This document shows, piece after piece, positions 23,934-32,568 of a stretch of 64,000 bases of DNA; the stretch's first letter is position 1; each line of letters opens with the position of its first letter. This stretch comes from Clostridium sp. AF27-2AA (GTDB lineage Bacteria; Bacillota; Clostridia; Lachnospirales; Lachnospiraceae): contig NZ_QUFI01000001.1 in the NCBI RefSeq assembly GCF_003478505.1, positions 238,147 through 302,146 on the forward strand, written 5' to 3'. The notes under the pieces were generated by a model that was given only the letters and a program-made list of their open reading frames with translations, did no database searches and was not told the DNA's origin. The translations under genes were made by a program, and so were the position numbers.

Positions 23934-24886
23934 TGGCAGTATCATACGGATATGTGGCTATCGTGCCAAAGGGCATTTGGAGTGCCGAAACACAATATGA
24001 AGCGTGCAATCTTGTTGAACACGACGGAAGTAGCTATGTTGCGAAAGCAAGACCGCCGATTGGAACACTGCCTACTGATACGGCATATTGGCAGGTGTCG
24101 GCAGCGGGCACAAAAAAGGCAACGGTTGACAGCCTTGGAACTGTTATGCCGGACGGTACGACAACAGAAGTAAATGAAGAGGGAAAGATAAGCGCTAAAA
24201 CAGCTCAACAGGATTCTGCTGGCATGGTTAAAGGCAGTGATGATATCACTGTCGGGGAAGACGGTGCATTGACTATCAACACTGCTTTTGAACAGGCTAC
24301 AGAGCTGGCGAATCTGATTGCTGGAGAAGCCATTAAGGAAGTCTTGGGTAAGGTGTCAAAGGCGATTGCAACGACTATGAATCTGGACCAGAATGCTCTT
24401 TTAAAGAATATGGTTTCTGGTATCGATGCAAATGACGGCAATAAGATTCCGAGCAGTGCTTTTGTACATACACTGTATGAGCGCCTTGGTATGGGGACGG
24501 ACCTTTCAGCCGGTGACGCCACGAATGTAACGCAGGCGGTTAATTCACTATATAGTAATTTAACACCTTCTGGAATTACCGATGTATCTCATGCTATTAA
24601 TACGGCATATGGATCTGGCAACATTTCTTATCACGTAATTAGCAAGGTGTGTTTTGTTTATTTTGTATTCACTCCTAGTCAAAAATGCGACAATGTAGGA
24701 TTACTTAATAATGGCGTATTACCGCTCGCAAAGGACGCTTTGTATCATAGTATATCAACCTGGGGCAACCCAAACGTAGCTGTAAGTCTAGTGCAAACGA
24801 TTACAACCGGTGGCCTACGCTTTTGGTGCGGAGAATCCTCTATAGGTATGCAAATTTTTGACAGTTTTTCGTATTGCATCAAGTAA
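23933..24886 (+). CDS. variable tail fibre: constant N-terminus plus cassette B+
   Basis: A 317-residue fibre. Residues 1-60 look like a small carbohydrate-binding module (GIWSAETQYEACNLVEHDGS with YWQ at its end), followed by a stalk. At codon 207 (position 24551) the crossover sequence TATAGTAATTTAACA appears in frame, encoding NSLYSNLTPSG. Everything after it (111 residues) is the currently expressed variable tip, cassette B+. It ends convergently with cassette B-, overlapping by 8 bases. Swapping at the site would keep residues 1-206 and change the tip, which probably sets receptor specificity. Confidence 0.75.
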   Translation: MAVSYGYVAIVPKGIWSAETQYEACNLVEHDGSSYVAKARPPIGTLPTDTAYWQVSAAGTKKATVDSLGTVMPDGTTTEVNEEGKISAKTAQQDSAGMVKGSDDITVGEDGALTINTAFEQATELANLIAGEAIKEVLGKVSKAIATTMNLDQNALLKNMVSGIDANDGNKIPSSAFVHTLYERLGMGTDLSAGDATNVTQAVNSLYSNLTPSGITDVSHAINTAYGSGNISYHVISKVCFVYFVFTPSQKCDNVGLLNNGVLPLAKDALYHSISTWGNPNVAVSLVQTITTGGLRFWCGESSIGMQIFDSFSYCIK

Positions 24887-25109
24887 TATCCTTAACAATG
24901 TTTTCGCGCATGTGCAGACCTCCACCAAAATCAAAGTATGCCAAAAGTAAATTATCATGGTTGTATACTCCGAGCTTACCGGAATCATCTTTGTAAATAT
25001 AAAACCCAAGAGTACCACCCTTAGTAAAATTAAGTTTGTGATCAGCGAGATTTATATCTCCAGAAAAAATTCCACCGGATTTATCAAATTTATCTGCTAA
25101 ATTACTATT
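24879..25109 (-). other. silent tail-fibre C-terminal cassette B-
   Basis: A minus-strand frame of 76 codons opening at AATAGTAATTTAGCA (Asn-Ser-Asn-Leu-Ala) and reading toward the fibre gene. Content is fibre-like (KSGGIFSGDINLADHKLNFT and a closing beta segment). Simple inversion between this site and 24551 (about 550 bases) would exchange tips B+ and B-. Confidence 0.75.
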
Positions 25110-25156
25110 TTGCACAAAAACTTTTTTCCAAATTTTGGAAGTGTAACATTTTCAAT

Positions 25157-25180
25157 AAGACCTTCGGGTCTATTTTTTAT
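25157..25180 (+). terminator. short terminator-like hairpin
   Basis: AAGACC-TTCG-GGTCT followed by ATTTTTTATT, between cassette pair B and the next tail gene, 32 bases before its start codon. Confidence 0.65.
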
Positions 25181-25211
25181 TGCCCGAAAACAGGGCAGAA
25201 AGGAGCTCTTT

Positions 25212-25652
25212 ATGAGTGAGAAACTTAAAACCCAGAGCGGAGCAGTCTATGAGCTGACACCGAATGGGGCATATTTTGCGGATGATACCGCAAAGGTGAT
25301 TTTTGTATTCCCGAATGGCAAGACCTATGAACAGATCGAGTCGGACATCGAAGGGAATGACCGTTTGCTGATTCTGGACGCAGACGGCGAGGCCATGGAG
25401 ACCAAGGTTGGTTACACCTGCCTGGATGGAATTACTAAGAAAATGGATTTCGTGATCGGCACGAAACAGGTGGAAGCTGGCACTGATGAGTCCGGCAACA
25501 CTCTTTACACCACAGAAGATGTGCATGGTGCGGCTATGATTGTGGTCCTGAAAAAAGCAGATATTCGGGCAGAGCTTGCGGCAGCCCAGAAGCAGATTGC
25601 CAACCTCAATGAAACTGTTGATATGCTTGTTTTAGCTGATCTGGAGGGATGA
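25212..25652 (+). CDS. tail/lysis-module hypothetical protein
   Basis: A 146-residue protein between the fibre genes and XkdX, a position usually taken by small tail-tip or chaperone proteins. It has a beta-rich N-terminal domain (GAVYELTPNGAYFADDTAKV) and a helical C-terminus (RAELAAAQKQIANLNETVDML). ATG 25212 with AAAGGAG upstream. No family name is certain. Confidence 0.6.
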   Translation: MSEKLKTQSGAVYELTPNGAYFADDTAKVIFVFPNGKTYEQIESDIEGNDRLLILDADGEAMETKVGYTCLDGITKKMDFVIGTKQVEAGTDESGNTLYTTEDVHGAAMIVVLKKADIRAELAAAQKQIANLNETVDMLVLADLEG

Positions 25653-25655
25653 GAG

Positions 25656-25787
25656 ATGTTTGATAGACTGAAAAATCTTTATATTAATGATAGGCTGTCA
25701 ACGGTAGGATTATCCAACGCTGTTATCAAAGGTTGGATTACCGAGGAACAGCGGCAGGAAATTATCGCAGCAAAAAAGAAAAAGTAG
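25656..25787 (+). CDS. xkdX: XkdX family protein
   Basis: A 43-residue protein of the XkdX family found between tail-fibre and holin genes in Firmicutes phages. It has MFDRLKNLYINDRLSTVG at the N-terminus and the ITEEQ motif near residue 28, followed by a Lys-rich end. Function unknown. It starts 3 bases after the preceding stop. Confidence 0.75.
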   Translation: MFDRLKNLYINDRLSTVGLSNAVIKGWITEEQRQEIIAAKKKK

Positions 25788-25802
25788 TAGGAGGTGCCGG
25801 AC

Positions 25803-26120
25803 ATGACAGATACAGAGGTTGCTGTAAAACTGGAAAACCATGATCAGCAGATAAAATCCCTTAAACATAGGATGGACGAACAGGAAGAGCAGGGAAAGTC
25901 CCTGAGTAGCCTTGCACTGTCAGTCCAGAAATTGGCACTGTCAATGGAATCCATGATTGAGGAGCAGAAGAATCAGGGCGCACGCTTGGCCAAATTAGAA
26001 GCCGAACCTGCGGAGCGCTGGAGTAGTATGACGCGGACCATCTTTAATACTATGGTCGGGGCAATGGCTGGGGCTCTTGCGACAGGGGTTATCTATATGA
26101 TGGCCCAGCATATTAAATAG
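25803..26120 (+). CDS. XhlA-like membrane-associated coiled-coil protein
   Basis: A 105-residue protein. A coiled coil (about residues 8-72: VKLENHDQQIKSLKHRMDEQ and onward) is followed by one C-terminal membrane helix (about 82-101). This matches hemolysin XhlA-like proteins that work with holins in phage lysis. It precedes a holin-like gene. ATG 25803 is preferred; an in-frame GTG lies 9 bases upstream. Confidence 0.65.
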   Translation: MTDTEVAVKLENHDQQIKSLKHRMDEQEEQGKSLSSLALSVQKLALSMESMIEEQKNQGARLAKLEAEPAERWSSMTRTIFNTMVGAMAGALATGVIYMMAQHIK

Positions 26121-26138
26121 TAGAGGAGAGCGAATACC

Positions 26139-26315
26139 ATGAAAGAAAAGTTAGCGAAACTAATTGATGTGAAAAGTATTATGACGTTGGCACTGACTGG
26201 CGGATTTATCGGATTAACTTGCGCCGGAGAAATCACAGGGGAACAGTTCCTTACCATTTTCACTATGATTGTGGGGTTTTATTTCGGTACACAGGCACAG
26301 AAAGCAGGTAAATAG
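26139..26315 (+). CDS. phage holin-like protein
   Basis: A 58-residue protein with a helix at about residues 12-29 and another at about 37-50 (FLTIFTMIVGFYFG), separated by GEITGEQ. Size, topology and position before the lysin indicate a small holin that permeabilises the membrane for endolysin release. GAGGAGAG lies upstream. Confidence 0.7.
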   Translation: MKEKLAKLIDVKSIMTLALTGGFIGLTCAGEITGEQFLTIFTMIVGFYFGTQAQKAGK

Positions 26316-26380
26316 AAAGGCGGTGATCCTTTTCTCCGGGTCCGGCGGTAACCGGGCGGTCTAAAGCCAACTATACATAC

Positions 26381-26410
26381 GGCGGTCAGAAATGGCCGCC
26401 TTTTTCTTTT
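26381..26410 (+). terminator. terminator-like hairpin before lysin
   Basis: GGCGGTCAGAAATGGCCGCC followed by TTTTTCTTTTT, directly in front of the lysin ribosome site. Confidence 0.7.
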
Positions 26411-26425
26411 TGTGGAGGTTTGGTT

Positions 26426-27541
26426 ATGTATGGATTAAAAGCGAGCCATGTTGTTGATATGGCGAGAAAATACAAGAACTATCAGGAAAAAAGCAAACTG
26501 GGAACCCGGGCGCAGATGTGGAATTTTCATTGGTCGCCGGGATACAACAACTACACCATTTGGGCTATGCTCTATAATGATTATGTACGCAGAAATTTTC
26601 AGGGGCAGGCCTGGTGCGCTATGTTCGGAGCAGATGTTTTTGTTCTTGCGCTGATGGAACGCGGTCTTTCCCAGAACAACGCTGTTACTGCGGCAAAAGA
26701 TCTTCTTGGTGGTGATTTACCATATAACTGTCAGCAGTTCGTAAATCAGCATCTCAGAGACAAGCGGCTGGATCATAAACCGGCAGTCGGTGCACCAGTG
26801 ATTTTCTGGACTGGAAAGAAATATGGTCATTTTGGCATCGTATCTAGTGTGAATAGTAACGGAAACGGATTTACTTCGGTAGAGGGCAACACAAGTGGCG
26901 GTGCTGATAAGGTGGATCCAGACGGCGGGGCAGTTTGTGAAAAATGGCATCACCTGGACAGCAAGACATATTTCTGGCATCCTGTTTATGATTCGGAGAC
27001 CGAGGAACCAGAGCTCATCATGTATGGGGTATCGACCGGACAGAAAGGTCTTAAAGTAGTTGGAGCGGAAGCACTGTTTGTGCGGGACTACCCTGCTACA
27101 GGAAAGGCCATCGGAGAACTGAAAAAGGGAACTATGATTAAGCCTATTCGGAAGTGTTTTGTTGATGGTAAGCCGTGGTATCAGATTGCTTACGGTGCCG
27201 GTGTTGGTTGGATTTCTGCCAGATTTCTTTCTGGCTGGGTTCTGGAAGACAACGCCCTGTGGTGGTATGTGCAGCTTGGGTATCGTTTTGCGGTAAATGC
27301 CTGGCAGCAGATTGATGGCATTTATTATTACTTCGACAGTACCGGCTATATGGCAACCTCCAGATGGATCCTGGACAGCGGGACATATTACTATGTAACA
27401 AAATCTGGTGAGATGGCCAGAAATGCTTATGTTAAGTCTTCAGATCAGAATCTGTACTACTGGGTGGGCGATGATGGCGCATGGCAGCCGGAATGGGATA
27501 CTAAAATACCGGATTTTGATAAATATCAGCTTGCTGAATAA
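26426..27541 (+). CDS. endolysin with CHAP-like and cell-wall-binding repeats
   Basis: A 371-residue peptidoglycan hydrolase. The N-terminal about 185 residues form a CHAP/NlpC-type cysteine peptidase or amidase: catalytic Cys in QAWCAMFGADVF (about 64), His in KYGHFGIV (about 134), then SVEGNTSGG. Residues about 200-275 are an SH3-like domain (KVVGAEALFVRDYPATGK). The last about 90 residues are choline/glucan-binding-type repeats (IDGIYYYFDSTGYMATSRWI). It lyses the host at the end of infection. Preceded by holin genes and a terminator-like hairpin; ATG 26426 has GGAGG upstream. Confidence 0.8.
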   Translation: MYGLKASHVVDMARKYKNYQEKSKLGTRAQMWNFHWSPGYNNYTIWAMLYNDYVRRNFQGQAWCAMFGADVFVLALMERGLSQNNAVTAAKDLLGGDLPYNCQQFVNQHLRDKRLDHKPAVGAPVIFWTGKKYGHFGIVSSVNSNGNGFTSVEGNTSGGADKVDPDGGAVCEKWHHLDSKTYFWHPVYDSETEEPELIMYGVSTGQKGLKVVGAEALFVRDYPATGKAIGELKKGTMIKPIRKCFVDGKPWYQIAYGAGVGWISARFLSGWVLEDNALWWYVQLGYRFAVNAWQQIDGIYYYFDSTGYMATSRWILDSGTYYYVTKSGEMARNAYVKSSDQNLYYWVGDDGAWQPEWDTKIPDFDKYQLAE

Positions 27542-27551
27542 ATTTCTTCAT

Positions 27552-27590
27552 CCCCGCGCTGTGATGGTGCGGGGAATCCTTTGATTTTCT
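27552..27590 (+). terminator. intrinsic terminator after lysin
   Basis: CCCCGC...GCGGGG stem with AATCCTTTGATTTTC downstream. It isolates silent cassette C+ from the lysis transcript. Confidence 0.65.
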
Positions 27591-27607
27591 TCAAAAACTC
27601 TCCTGAA

Positions 27608-27961
27608 TATAGTAATATTAACATCGTTGAAAAAACTTGGTCTGGAGTTGACATCCCATTTACTAAAACAAGCGGTAATGCCAATATCGTCACACTTAAA
27701 CAAAGCGTATGTGGAAAAGTCGTGCAACTGTATATTTCACTGACAGCCACCGGAACAACGAATGAAGGTGATAATATAATAGTTGGTCAATTTACCAATA
27801 CAATAAAACGTCCTATATCAATCATAAATACAGCAGCGTATCAAACGTCGGATATATATATTTATCTCATAGATAATACAGGGAAACTGGTTATAAGGGC
27901 TTCTAAAGGTGGTTTTGTCAATGGAACCATTAATTTTGGAATATGCTATTTGTCACAATAA
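27608..27961 (+). other. silent tail-fibre C-terminal cassette C+
   Basis: A 117-codon frame opening in frame at TATAGTAATATTAAC (Tyr-Ser-Asn-Ile-Asn). The content is fibre-tip-like (KTWSGVDIPFTKTSGNANIV, IVGQFTNTIKRPISI). No ribosome site. Its stop codon abuts that of cassette C- with no base between. Confidence 0.75.
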
Positions 27962-28222
27962 TTATGTCGCAATGGCCATCCAATTCACTGCTGGCGTATA
28001 TACAGCGTCTGATGCATTGGCAATTCTTAAAGTAAAACCAGTTGTAGATATATTAGAACAAAACGCAAGAATACTTCCGTAGTTATAATTTATAGTTGTT
28101 GATTCAACCGTAACAAATACTCTAGGTGTCGCTTTGAATGCTTTGGGAAATAAAATGGGCATATCTTTGATTCCTTGGCTGACTTGGGAAAGTGTAATAT
28201 TTCCTGTTACAATATTACTATA
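27962..28222 (-). other. silent tail-fibre C-terminal cassette C-
   Basis: An 86-codon minus-strand frame opening at TATAGTAATATTGTA (Tyr-Ser-Asn-Ile-Val). The sequence reads SQVSQGIKDMPILFPKAF and ends in a beta-rich domain with VNWMAIAT. Pairs convergently with C+. Confidence 0.75.
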
Positions 28223-28267
28223 TCCTGTACTATTTCAGTAAAAACCTCCCTTCAAACCACAAAGTCT

Positions 28268-28350
28268 GCCACAAATGCCATTTTAGATATGCTATTATGA
28301 TATCAGTGAAAATTATGCAAGGCACTCAGATTATCTGGGTGTCTTTTTTC
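28268..28350 (+). promoter_or_regulatory. conserved leader before portal block
   Basis: GCCACAAATGCCATTTTAGA and the TATGCTATTATG that follows (28270-28302) match the element at 19958-19990. A hairpin GGCACTCAGA/TCTGGGTGTC with TTTTTT (28321-28348) follows, then the first gene of the block. Likely a phage late promoter with a leader hairpin. Confidence 0.5.
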
Positions 28351-28374
28351 TATGCAAAATTGGGTGGTGTGACT

Positions 28375-28506
28375 ATGGGCAAGAAGAATGATGGCGCTAA
28401 GACAAACATATGGAAAACTAATCATATACCGCTTAAGGATCGAAAAACTTCTAGTGGTGTTACATTTTGGCCCAAAAAGGTAAAAGGTGATAAAAATGCT
28501 GACTAA
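28375..28506 (+). CDS. small basic protein before portal
   Basis: A 43-residue Lys-rich protein (MGKKNDGAKTNIWKTNHIPL at its start). It overlaps the portal gene start by 11 bases, so it is likely translated and coupled. No family recognised. Confidence 0.45.
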   Translation: MGKKNDGAKTNIWKTNHIPLKDRKTSSGVTFWPKKVKGDKNAD

Positions 28507-30052
28507 AGGCAGAAGAATGCTGTTTACGGATGTAGATGTGATTACGCCGCAAAATATTTTGCCTGTTCTTAATAAGGCATTCTGCGAACACGAATGGAAT
28601 GTGCTGGAAGAAATTTATCTGTTTGATTATGTGGCGGGCGAACAGCCTATATTAAATCGGAAAAAAGAAATTCGTGAGGACATTAATGAACGGGTGGTTA
28701 TTAATGTTGCGAGTCGCATTAAGGCATTCAAACTCGGATACGAATTTAGCAATCCGATTACGTATGTGCAAGCTGGTGAAATCCAGGCGCTGAAAGGTAA
28801 GTTGGCAAAGATTCTTTCAAAGATCTTTAAAAAAGATGAGTCTATTAAAGATGATTATCGAATTACAGCGTTGAATGAAATGCTAAGAGAGCAAAGCAAA
28901 TCTTCTAAGGACATGCTTCTGGCAGACAGTTTTAAGACTTGCGGGCTTGGATATCGGCTCATTCTCCCGAATGATAATGAAGAGGAACTTTCGCTTTTCA
29001 AAATTACAACACTTAATCCAATGAGAGCATTTGTTGTATATAAAAATGACGCCTTCCGTGAGCCAATGTTGGGTGTGTCTTATGCAATTACTGATAACGG
29101 AACATATAAAATCGGCGCATGGAGCAAGAAAAACTATTTTGAAATTACCCGTCCAATAGGAATGAATGCGGCATGCAATGAGGGCTTCACGGTCAAGCCT
29201 TGGACTTATGGGGAGATTCCTGTTATTGAGTATGCAAACGAGAGAAATATCCTTGGAAATAGCTTTGGATGTTTTGAATCCGTAATGCCGATTTTGGATG
29301 AGCTTAACACTGTCAATTCGGATAGGGCAAATGATATTGCTCAATTTGTTCAGGCGCTTTTATGGTTCCATAACTGTGAACTAGATGATGGGCAAAAACA
29401 GCAGCTCGTTGATGGTAATGGCTTGATCATAACAAAAAGCTCTGGTGATGGTCGGGATGCAAAGATTACATATCTCACCCAGACATTGAATCAGTCGGAA
29501 ATTCAGTCGTATGTGGACTACTTGAAACAGGAAACGCAAGAAATTTCCGGAGTTCCGATGTTTGGTATTTCTACCGGAGGCTCTACCGGAACGGCTACGA
29601 GCATGTCCAACGGCTATTCAGAAGCTGATTCGAGAGCACAGACGAGTGAACAGGAGTTCGAACAGTCGGAGCGAAGAGCCATTAAAGTGATGCTGGCAAT
29701 TGCACGGCATGATAAAGATCGTGATGATGCAGATATTGGAAGCCTTAGGGTGTCTGATGTGGGAATCAAGTTCACCAGAAACAAAACTTACAATCTGACC
29801 GACAAAGTGAATGCTTGGGCAACGCTTCTAAAAAACGGAGCGGATCCGCTTAGGGCAACTGAAATTGCATCCTTTACAACCGACACACAGCAGTTTGCAG
29901 TTGATTCCATGGAAATGATTAAGGAAATTCAGAAGTCCTATGCAAAAGGAACTGGCACAACATCTGTTGGCAGCGAGGAGCCTGATGCGGGCAAAATTAT
30001 GCAGGATAATTCGGATCAGAACAAAAACAGTCCATTGTCTGGACAGTTATGA
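28496..30052 (+). CDS. portal protein (SPP1 gp6-like)
   Basis: A 518-residue portal, the dodecameric ring through which DNA enters and leaves the head. The sequence follows the SPP1-type portal layout: a helical N-terminal clip region, a central domain with NPMRAFVVYKNDAFREPMLG, NEFGxxPVIEY-like TYGEIPVIEYANERNILGN (about 240-258), DELNTVNSDRANDIAQF (about 270) and an Ala/Ser-rich C-terminus. Full length. AAGGTG precedes ATG 28496. It opens the head-gene block although terL is 10 kb upstream. Confidence 0.85.
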   Translation: MLTKGRRMLFTDVDVITPQNILPVLNKAFCEHEWNVLEEIYLFDYVAGEQPILNRKKEIREDINERVVINVASRIKAFKLGYEFSNPITYVQAGEIQALKGKLAKILSKIFKKDESIKDDYRITALNEMLREQSKSSKDMLLADSFKTCGLGYRLILPNDNEEELSLFKITTLNPMRAFVVYKNDAFREPMLGVSYAITDNGTYKIGAWSKKNYFEITRPIGMNAACNEGFTVKPWTYGEIPVIEYANERNILGNSFGCFESVMPILDELNTVNSDRANDIAQFVQALLWFHNCELDDGQKQQLVDGNGLIITKSSGDGRDAKITYLTQTLNQSEIQSYVDYLKQETQEISGVPMFGISTGGSTGTATSMSNGYSEADSRAQTSEQEFEQSERRAIKVMLAIARHDKDRDDADIGSLRVSDVGIKFTRNKTYNLTDKVNAWATLLKNGADPLRATEIASFTTDTQQFAVDSMEMIKEIQKSYAKGTGTTSVGSEEPDAGKIMQDNSDQNKNSPLSGQL

Positions 30053-30057
30053 ATTAA

Positions 30058-30082
30058 GGCGCTCAGAAATGGGCGCTTTTTA
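30058..30082 (+). terminator. terminator-like hairpin after portal
   Basis: GGCGCTCAGAAATGGGCGCTTTTTAT. Same style as the hairpins at 20015 and 26381. The 118 bases to the scaffold gene hold no gene. Confidence 0.6.
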
Positions 30083-30199
30083 TAATGCGGCAGAGAAGCC
30101 GCTATATAAATTTCGCGGGCATAAATAATCTTCGGAGATGAAGTAAAAGCGCAAAAATTAATAGGCAGAGAAGCCTTTAAAACGCAGGAGGTAATTTGT

Positions 30200-30781
30200 A
30201 TGGATTGGAAAGCTTTATTAGGAAGTGCCTACGTGGATGGCATGAGTGATGAAGAGGCTAAAGCAAAATTCGATGAGATTTATATGCTGAGGGCCGACCA
30301 TGAGCGAGAAAACCAGAAAAACAAAGGACTTATTGACCAGTATTCCGCTCAGATTGCAGAGAACAAGAGAAAACAGCGTGAGCAGATGTCGGAAGCTGAA
30401 AAAGCCGAAGCTGAACGCAAGGAACAGTGGGATGCGATGGTGAAAAAAAACCAGGATCTTGAGAGAACACTCAAGATTTCCGAACTGGCTGGTGCTTACA
30501 TGGAACGCGGCTTTGATAAAGATTTCGCTACAGAGACCGCAACGGCCATGTATGACGGCGACAATGCAACTGTTCTCAGCAATGAGAAAATCTTTGCAGA
30601 TAAGCGGGAAGCTTCTCTTAAAAGTGCTTGGGAAAAGGAGTATCAGGTGAATCCTCCGGCCGGCAATGGCTCTGGAAGAGTGGACCTCTCCAAACAGATT
30701 GCAGAAGCGCAAGAGCGTGGCGATATGGTTACTTATGCTTCCTTAGTGCGTCAGCAGAGTGAAGCAAATGCAAAAAGATAG
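30200..30781 (+). CDS. capsid scaffolding protein
   Basis: A 193-residue acidic, highly helical protein with a long central coiled coil (QKNKGLIDQYSAQIAENKRK and onward, about residues 35-95). The C-terminal part is disordered and Ala/Gln-rich. Position directly before the major capsid gene and composition are those of phage scaffold (minor structural GP20-like) proteins, which guide prohead assembly and are then removed. Confidence 0.8.
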   Translation: MDWKALLGSAYVDGMSDEEAKAKFDEIYMLRADHERENQKNKGLIDQYSAQIAENKRKQREQMSEAEKAEAERKEQWDAMVKKNQDLERTLKISELAGAYMERGFDKDFATETATAMYDGDNATVLSNEKIFADKREASLKSAWEKEYQVNPPAGNGSGRVDLSKQIAEAQERGDMVTYASLVRQQSEANAKR

Positions 30782-30800
30782 AAAGGTAAGGTAAAAGAGT

Positions 30801-32096
30801 ATGTCAGACATCTATGCAATGAGTGGCAACACCCCGAATTACAGTGGAATGCTGTTTAATAAGGGCAACACTAAAACTCCGTTTTCTACCATGATTGGTG
30901 CGAGACGGAAATCTACTAATCACACAGAATTCGTAACCGGTCAGGAATTTGAGACTGCTCAGGGATCTCAGCCGAATATTTCTGAGAGCCAGTCCTTAAC
31001 TGCTCCGGATTCCAGCATCGTAACTAGGGAACAGAAAACTAACGTAACTCAGATTTTCCAGGAGTCCGTTGGTATTTCCTATGGAAAGATGTCTAATATG
31101 GGCACTATGGCAGGCATTAATGTTGCCGGTCAGCAGCCGAATCCGCCGACTGAGGAAGATTTTCAGATTGCGGCCAAGATGGCGAAGATTGCTCAGGATA
31201 TTGAGTACACCTTCATCAACGGCGTGTATCAGAAATCCACTGGCGACAGCGTAGCTAACAGATCCCGCGGACTTCTGAATGCTATCACATCAAACGTAAT
31301 TGATGCGGACGGAAAGAGTCTGTCCTTCCTTCTGGTTTGTGAGGCTCTGAAGTTGATTGATGAAAGCAATGGTTCTCTGGACGGCCTGATTCTCGGCCTG
31401 GATTCTACCAGTAGAATGCAGCTGAATGCTGATGCTGCAGCAAATGGCTTAACCATCGTGGATAGTGGAAGAATGGTAAATGGCATTGCCATTGATACCG
31501 TGCTTACTCCGCTGGGCACCGTCGGCCTGAGAAGCCTTAAGTACCTTCCAGCGGGCACTATTGCTATTTTTGACCCGTTGGTCATGGCTCCTGTAGATCA
31601 GCCCGTTCCGGGCAAAGGCAATTTCTTCCTTGAAGAGCTTGCAAAAACTGGTGCAGGAACCAAAAAGCAGATCTTTGGTCAGGTTGGTTTAGATCATGGA
31701 CCGGAGTGGTATTCTGCGAAAATTACCGGACTGTCCACTAAGATGCCGAAAAACAGTGATCTGGCACGCAAGGTATTTCAGATTACCTCTGCGGATATTT
31801 CCGGTGAAGCTGAACTGGGAACTCTGACTGTGGCTTCTGCAGCAAGCTTAACCACTGTTGGCAAGACTAAGATTACCGTAACTCCGGAAAAGACAGGTGG
31901 TAATTCTTACAAGTACAAAGTCGGCAGCAGTGCAGCAGGCGTCGTACTGAACCAGAATGTACAGACCTGGAAGTCCTGGAATGGTTCTGATGAAATCGAA
32001 GCAACATCTGGTCAGTTCATCACCATCGTTGAGTGCGATGCAAGCTACAAGGCAGTTAAGGCCGGAAGTGCAACCGTGACCGCAAAAACAGAGTAG
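30801..32096 (+). CDS. major capsid protein (SU10/DUF5309-like) with Ig-like end
   Basis: A 431-residue capsid subunit. Residues about 1-335 match the DUF5309/SU10 major capsid group (TPFSTMIGARRKSTNHTEF near the start, VLTPLGTVGLRSLKYLPAG near 235). The last about 85 residues after SADISGEAELGTL are a separate beta domain rich in Thr, Val and Lys (KITVTPEKTGGNSYKYKVG), resembling Ig-like surface domains that decorate phage heads. The head shell is built from several hundred copies of this protein. Confidence 0.85.
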   Translation: MSDIYAMSGNTPNYSGMLFNKGNTKTPFSTMIGARRKSTNHTEFVTGQEFETAQGSQPNISESQSLTAPDSSIVTREQKTNVTQIFQESVGISYGKMSNMGTMAGINVAGQQPNPPTEEDFQIAAKMAKIAQDIEYTFINGVYQKSTGDSVANRSRGLLNAITSNVIDADGKSLSFLLVCEALKLIDESNGSLDGLILGLDSTSRMQLNADAAANGLTIVDSGRMVNGIAIDTVLTPLGTVGLRSLKYLPAGTIAIFDPLVMAPVDQPVPGKGNFFLEELAKTGAGTKKQIFGQVGLDHGPEWYSAKITGLSTKMPKNSDLARKVFQITSADISGEAELGTLTVASAASLTTVGKTKITVTPEKTGGNSYKYKVGSSAAGVVLNQNVQTWKSWNGSDEIEATSGQFITIVECDASYKAVKAGSATVTAKTE

Positions 32097-32112
32097 GAGC
32101 GAGGTGAGATGA

Positions 32113-32433
32113 GTGGAAGCGGAGATCCTGGATGAAGTCATGGAATACCTTGGTGATGAGGTGACGGAAATGGACAAGCCGGTTCTGCTCATTCTCATCA
32201 ATCGGGCCATTCGAAAGGTTTGTTTGAAGCGGTATCCATTCGGCTATACAGATGAGCAGAAAGAAGCGGCAGTGAAACGGTATCAGGGTATGATATTCGA
32301 AGCTGCCGTTTACTACTGGGCGAAACAGGGCGCAGATGGGGAGAGTTCCCATAGTGAGAACTCCATTTCCCGCGCATATGAATCGGAAGACAGTATATTT
32401 TTTGACATAACACCTATGGTAAAGGTGCTGTAA
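32113..32433 (+). CDS. head-tail connector protein
   Basis: A 106-residue helical protein directly after the capsid gene, the position of gp6/gp15-type adaptors that form a ring under the portal. Pattern: short helices (ILDEVMEYLGDEVTEMDKPV) followed by RYQGMIFEAAVYYWAKQGADG and a beta end. GTG start with GAGGTGAGAT upstream. Confidence 0.7.
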   Translation: MEAEILDEVMEYLGDEVTEMDKPVLLILINRAIRKVCLKRYPFGYTDEQKEAAVKRYQGMIFEAAVYYWAKQGADGESSHSENSISRAYESEDSIFFDITPMVKVL

Positions 32434-32568
32434 CCGCTTGGGATTCCAGACGGTTAGAAAAGACGGTGCGTGTCCGGCTAAACCTCCCGGTCGGATGCAG
32501 GGTATGAGCAAGACATGGTGGTGGGCAAGCGCATGATCGTTGTAAACGGGAGGAAAGAGGAGGTTATC

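Noticed and set aside
19593-28222. Diversity-generating retroelement as the source of fibre variation
   Set aside because: No reverse transcriptase, template repeat or adenine-specific mutation pattern is present; the variants are whole C-terminal cassettes joined at a fixed site.
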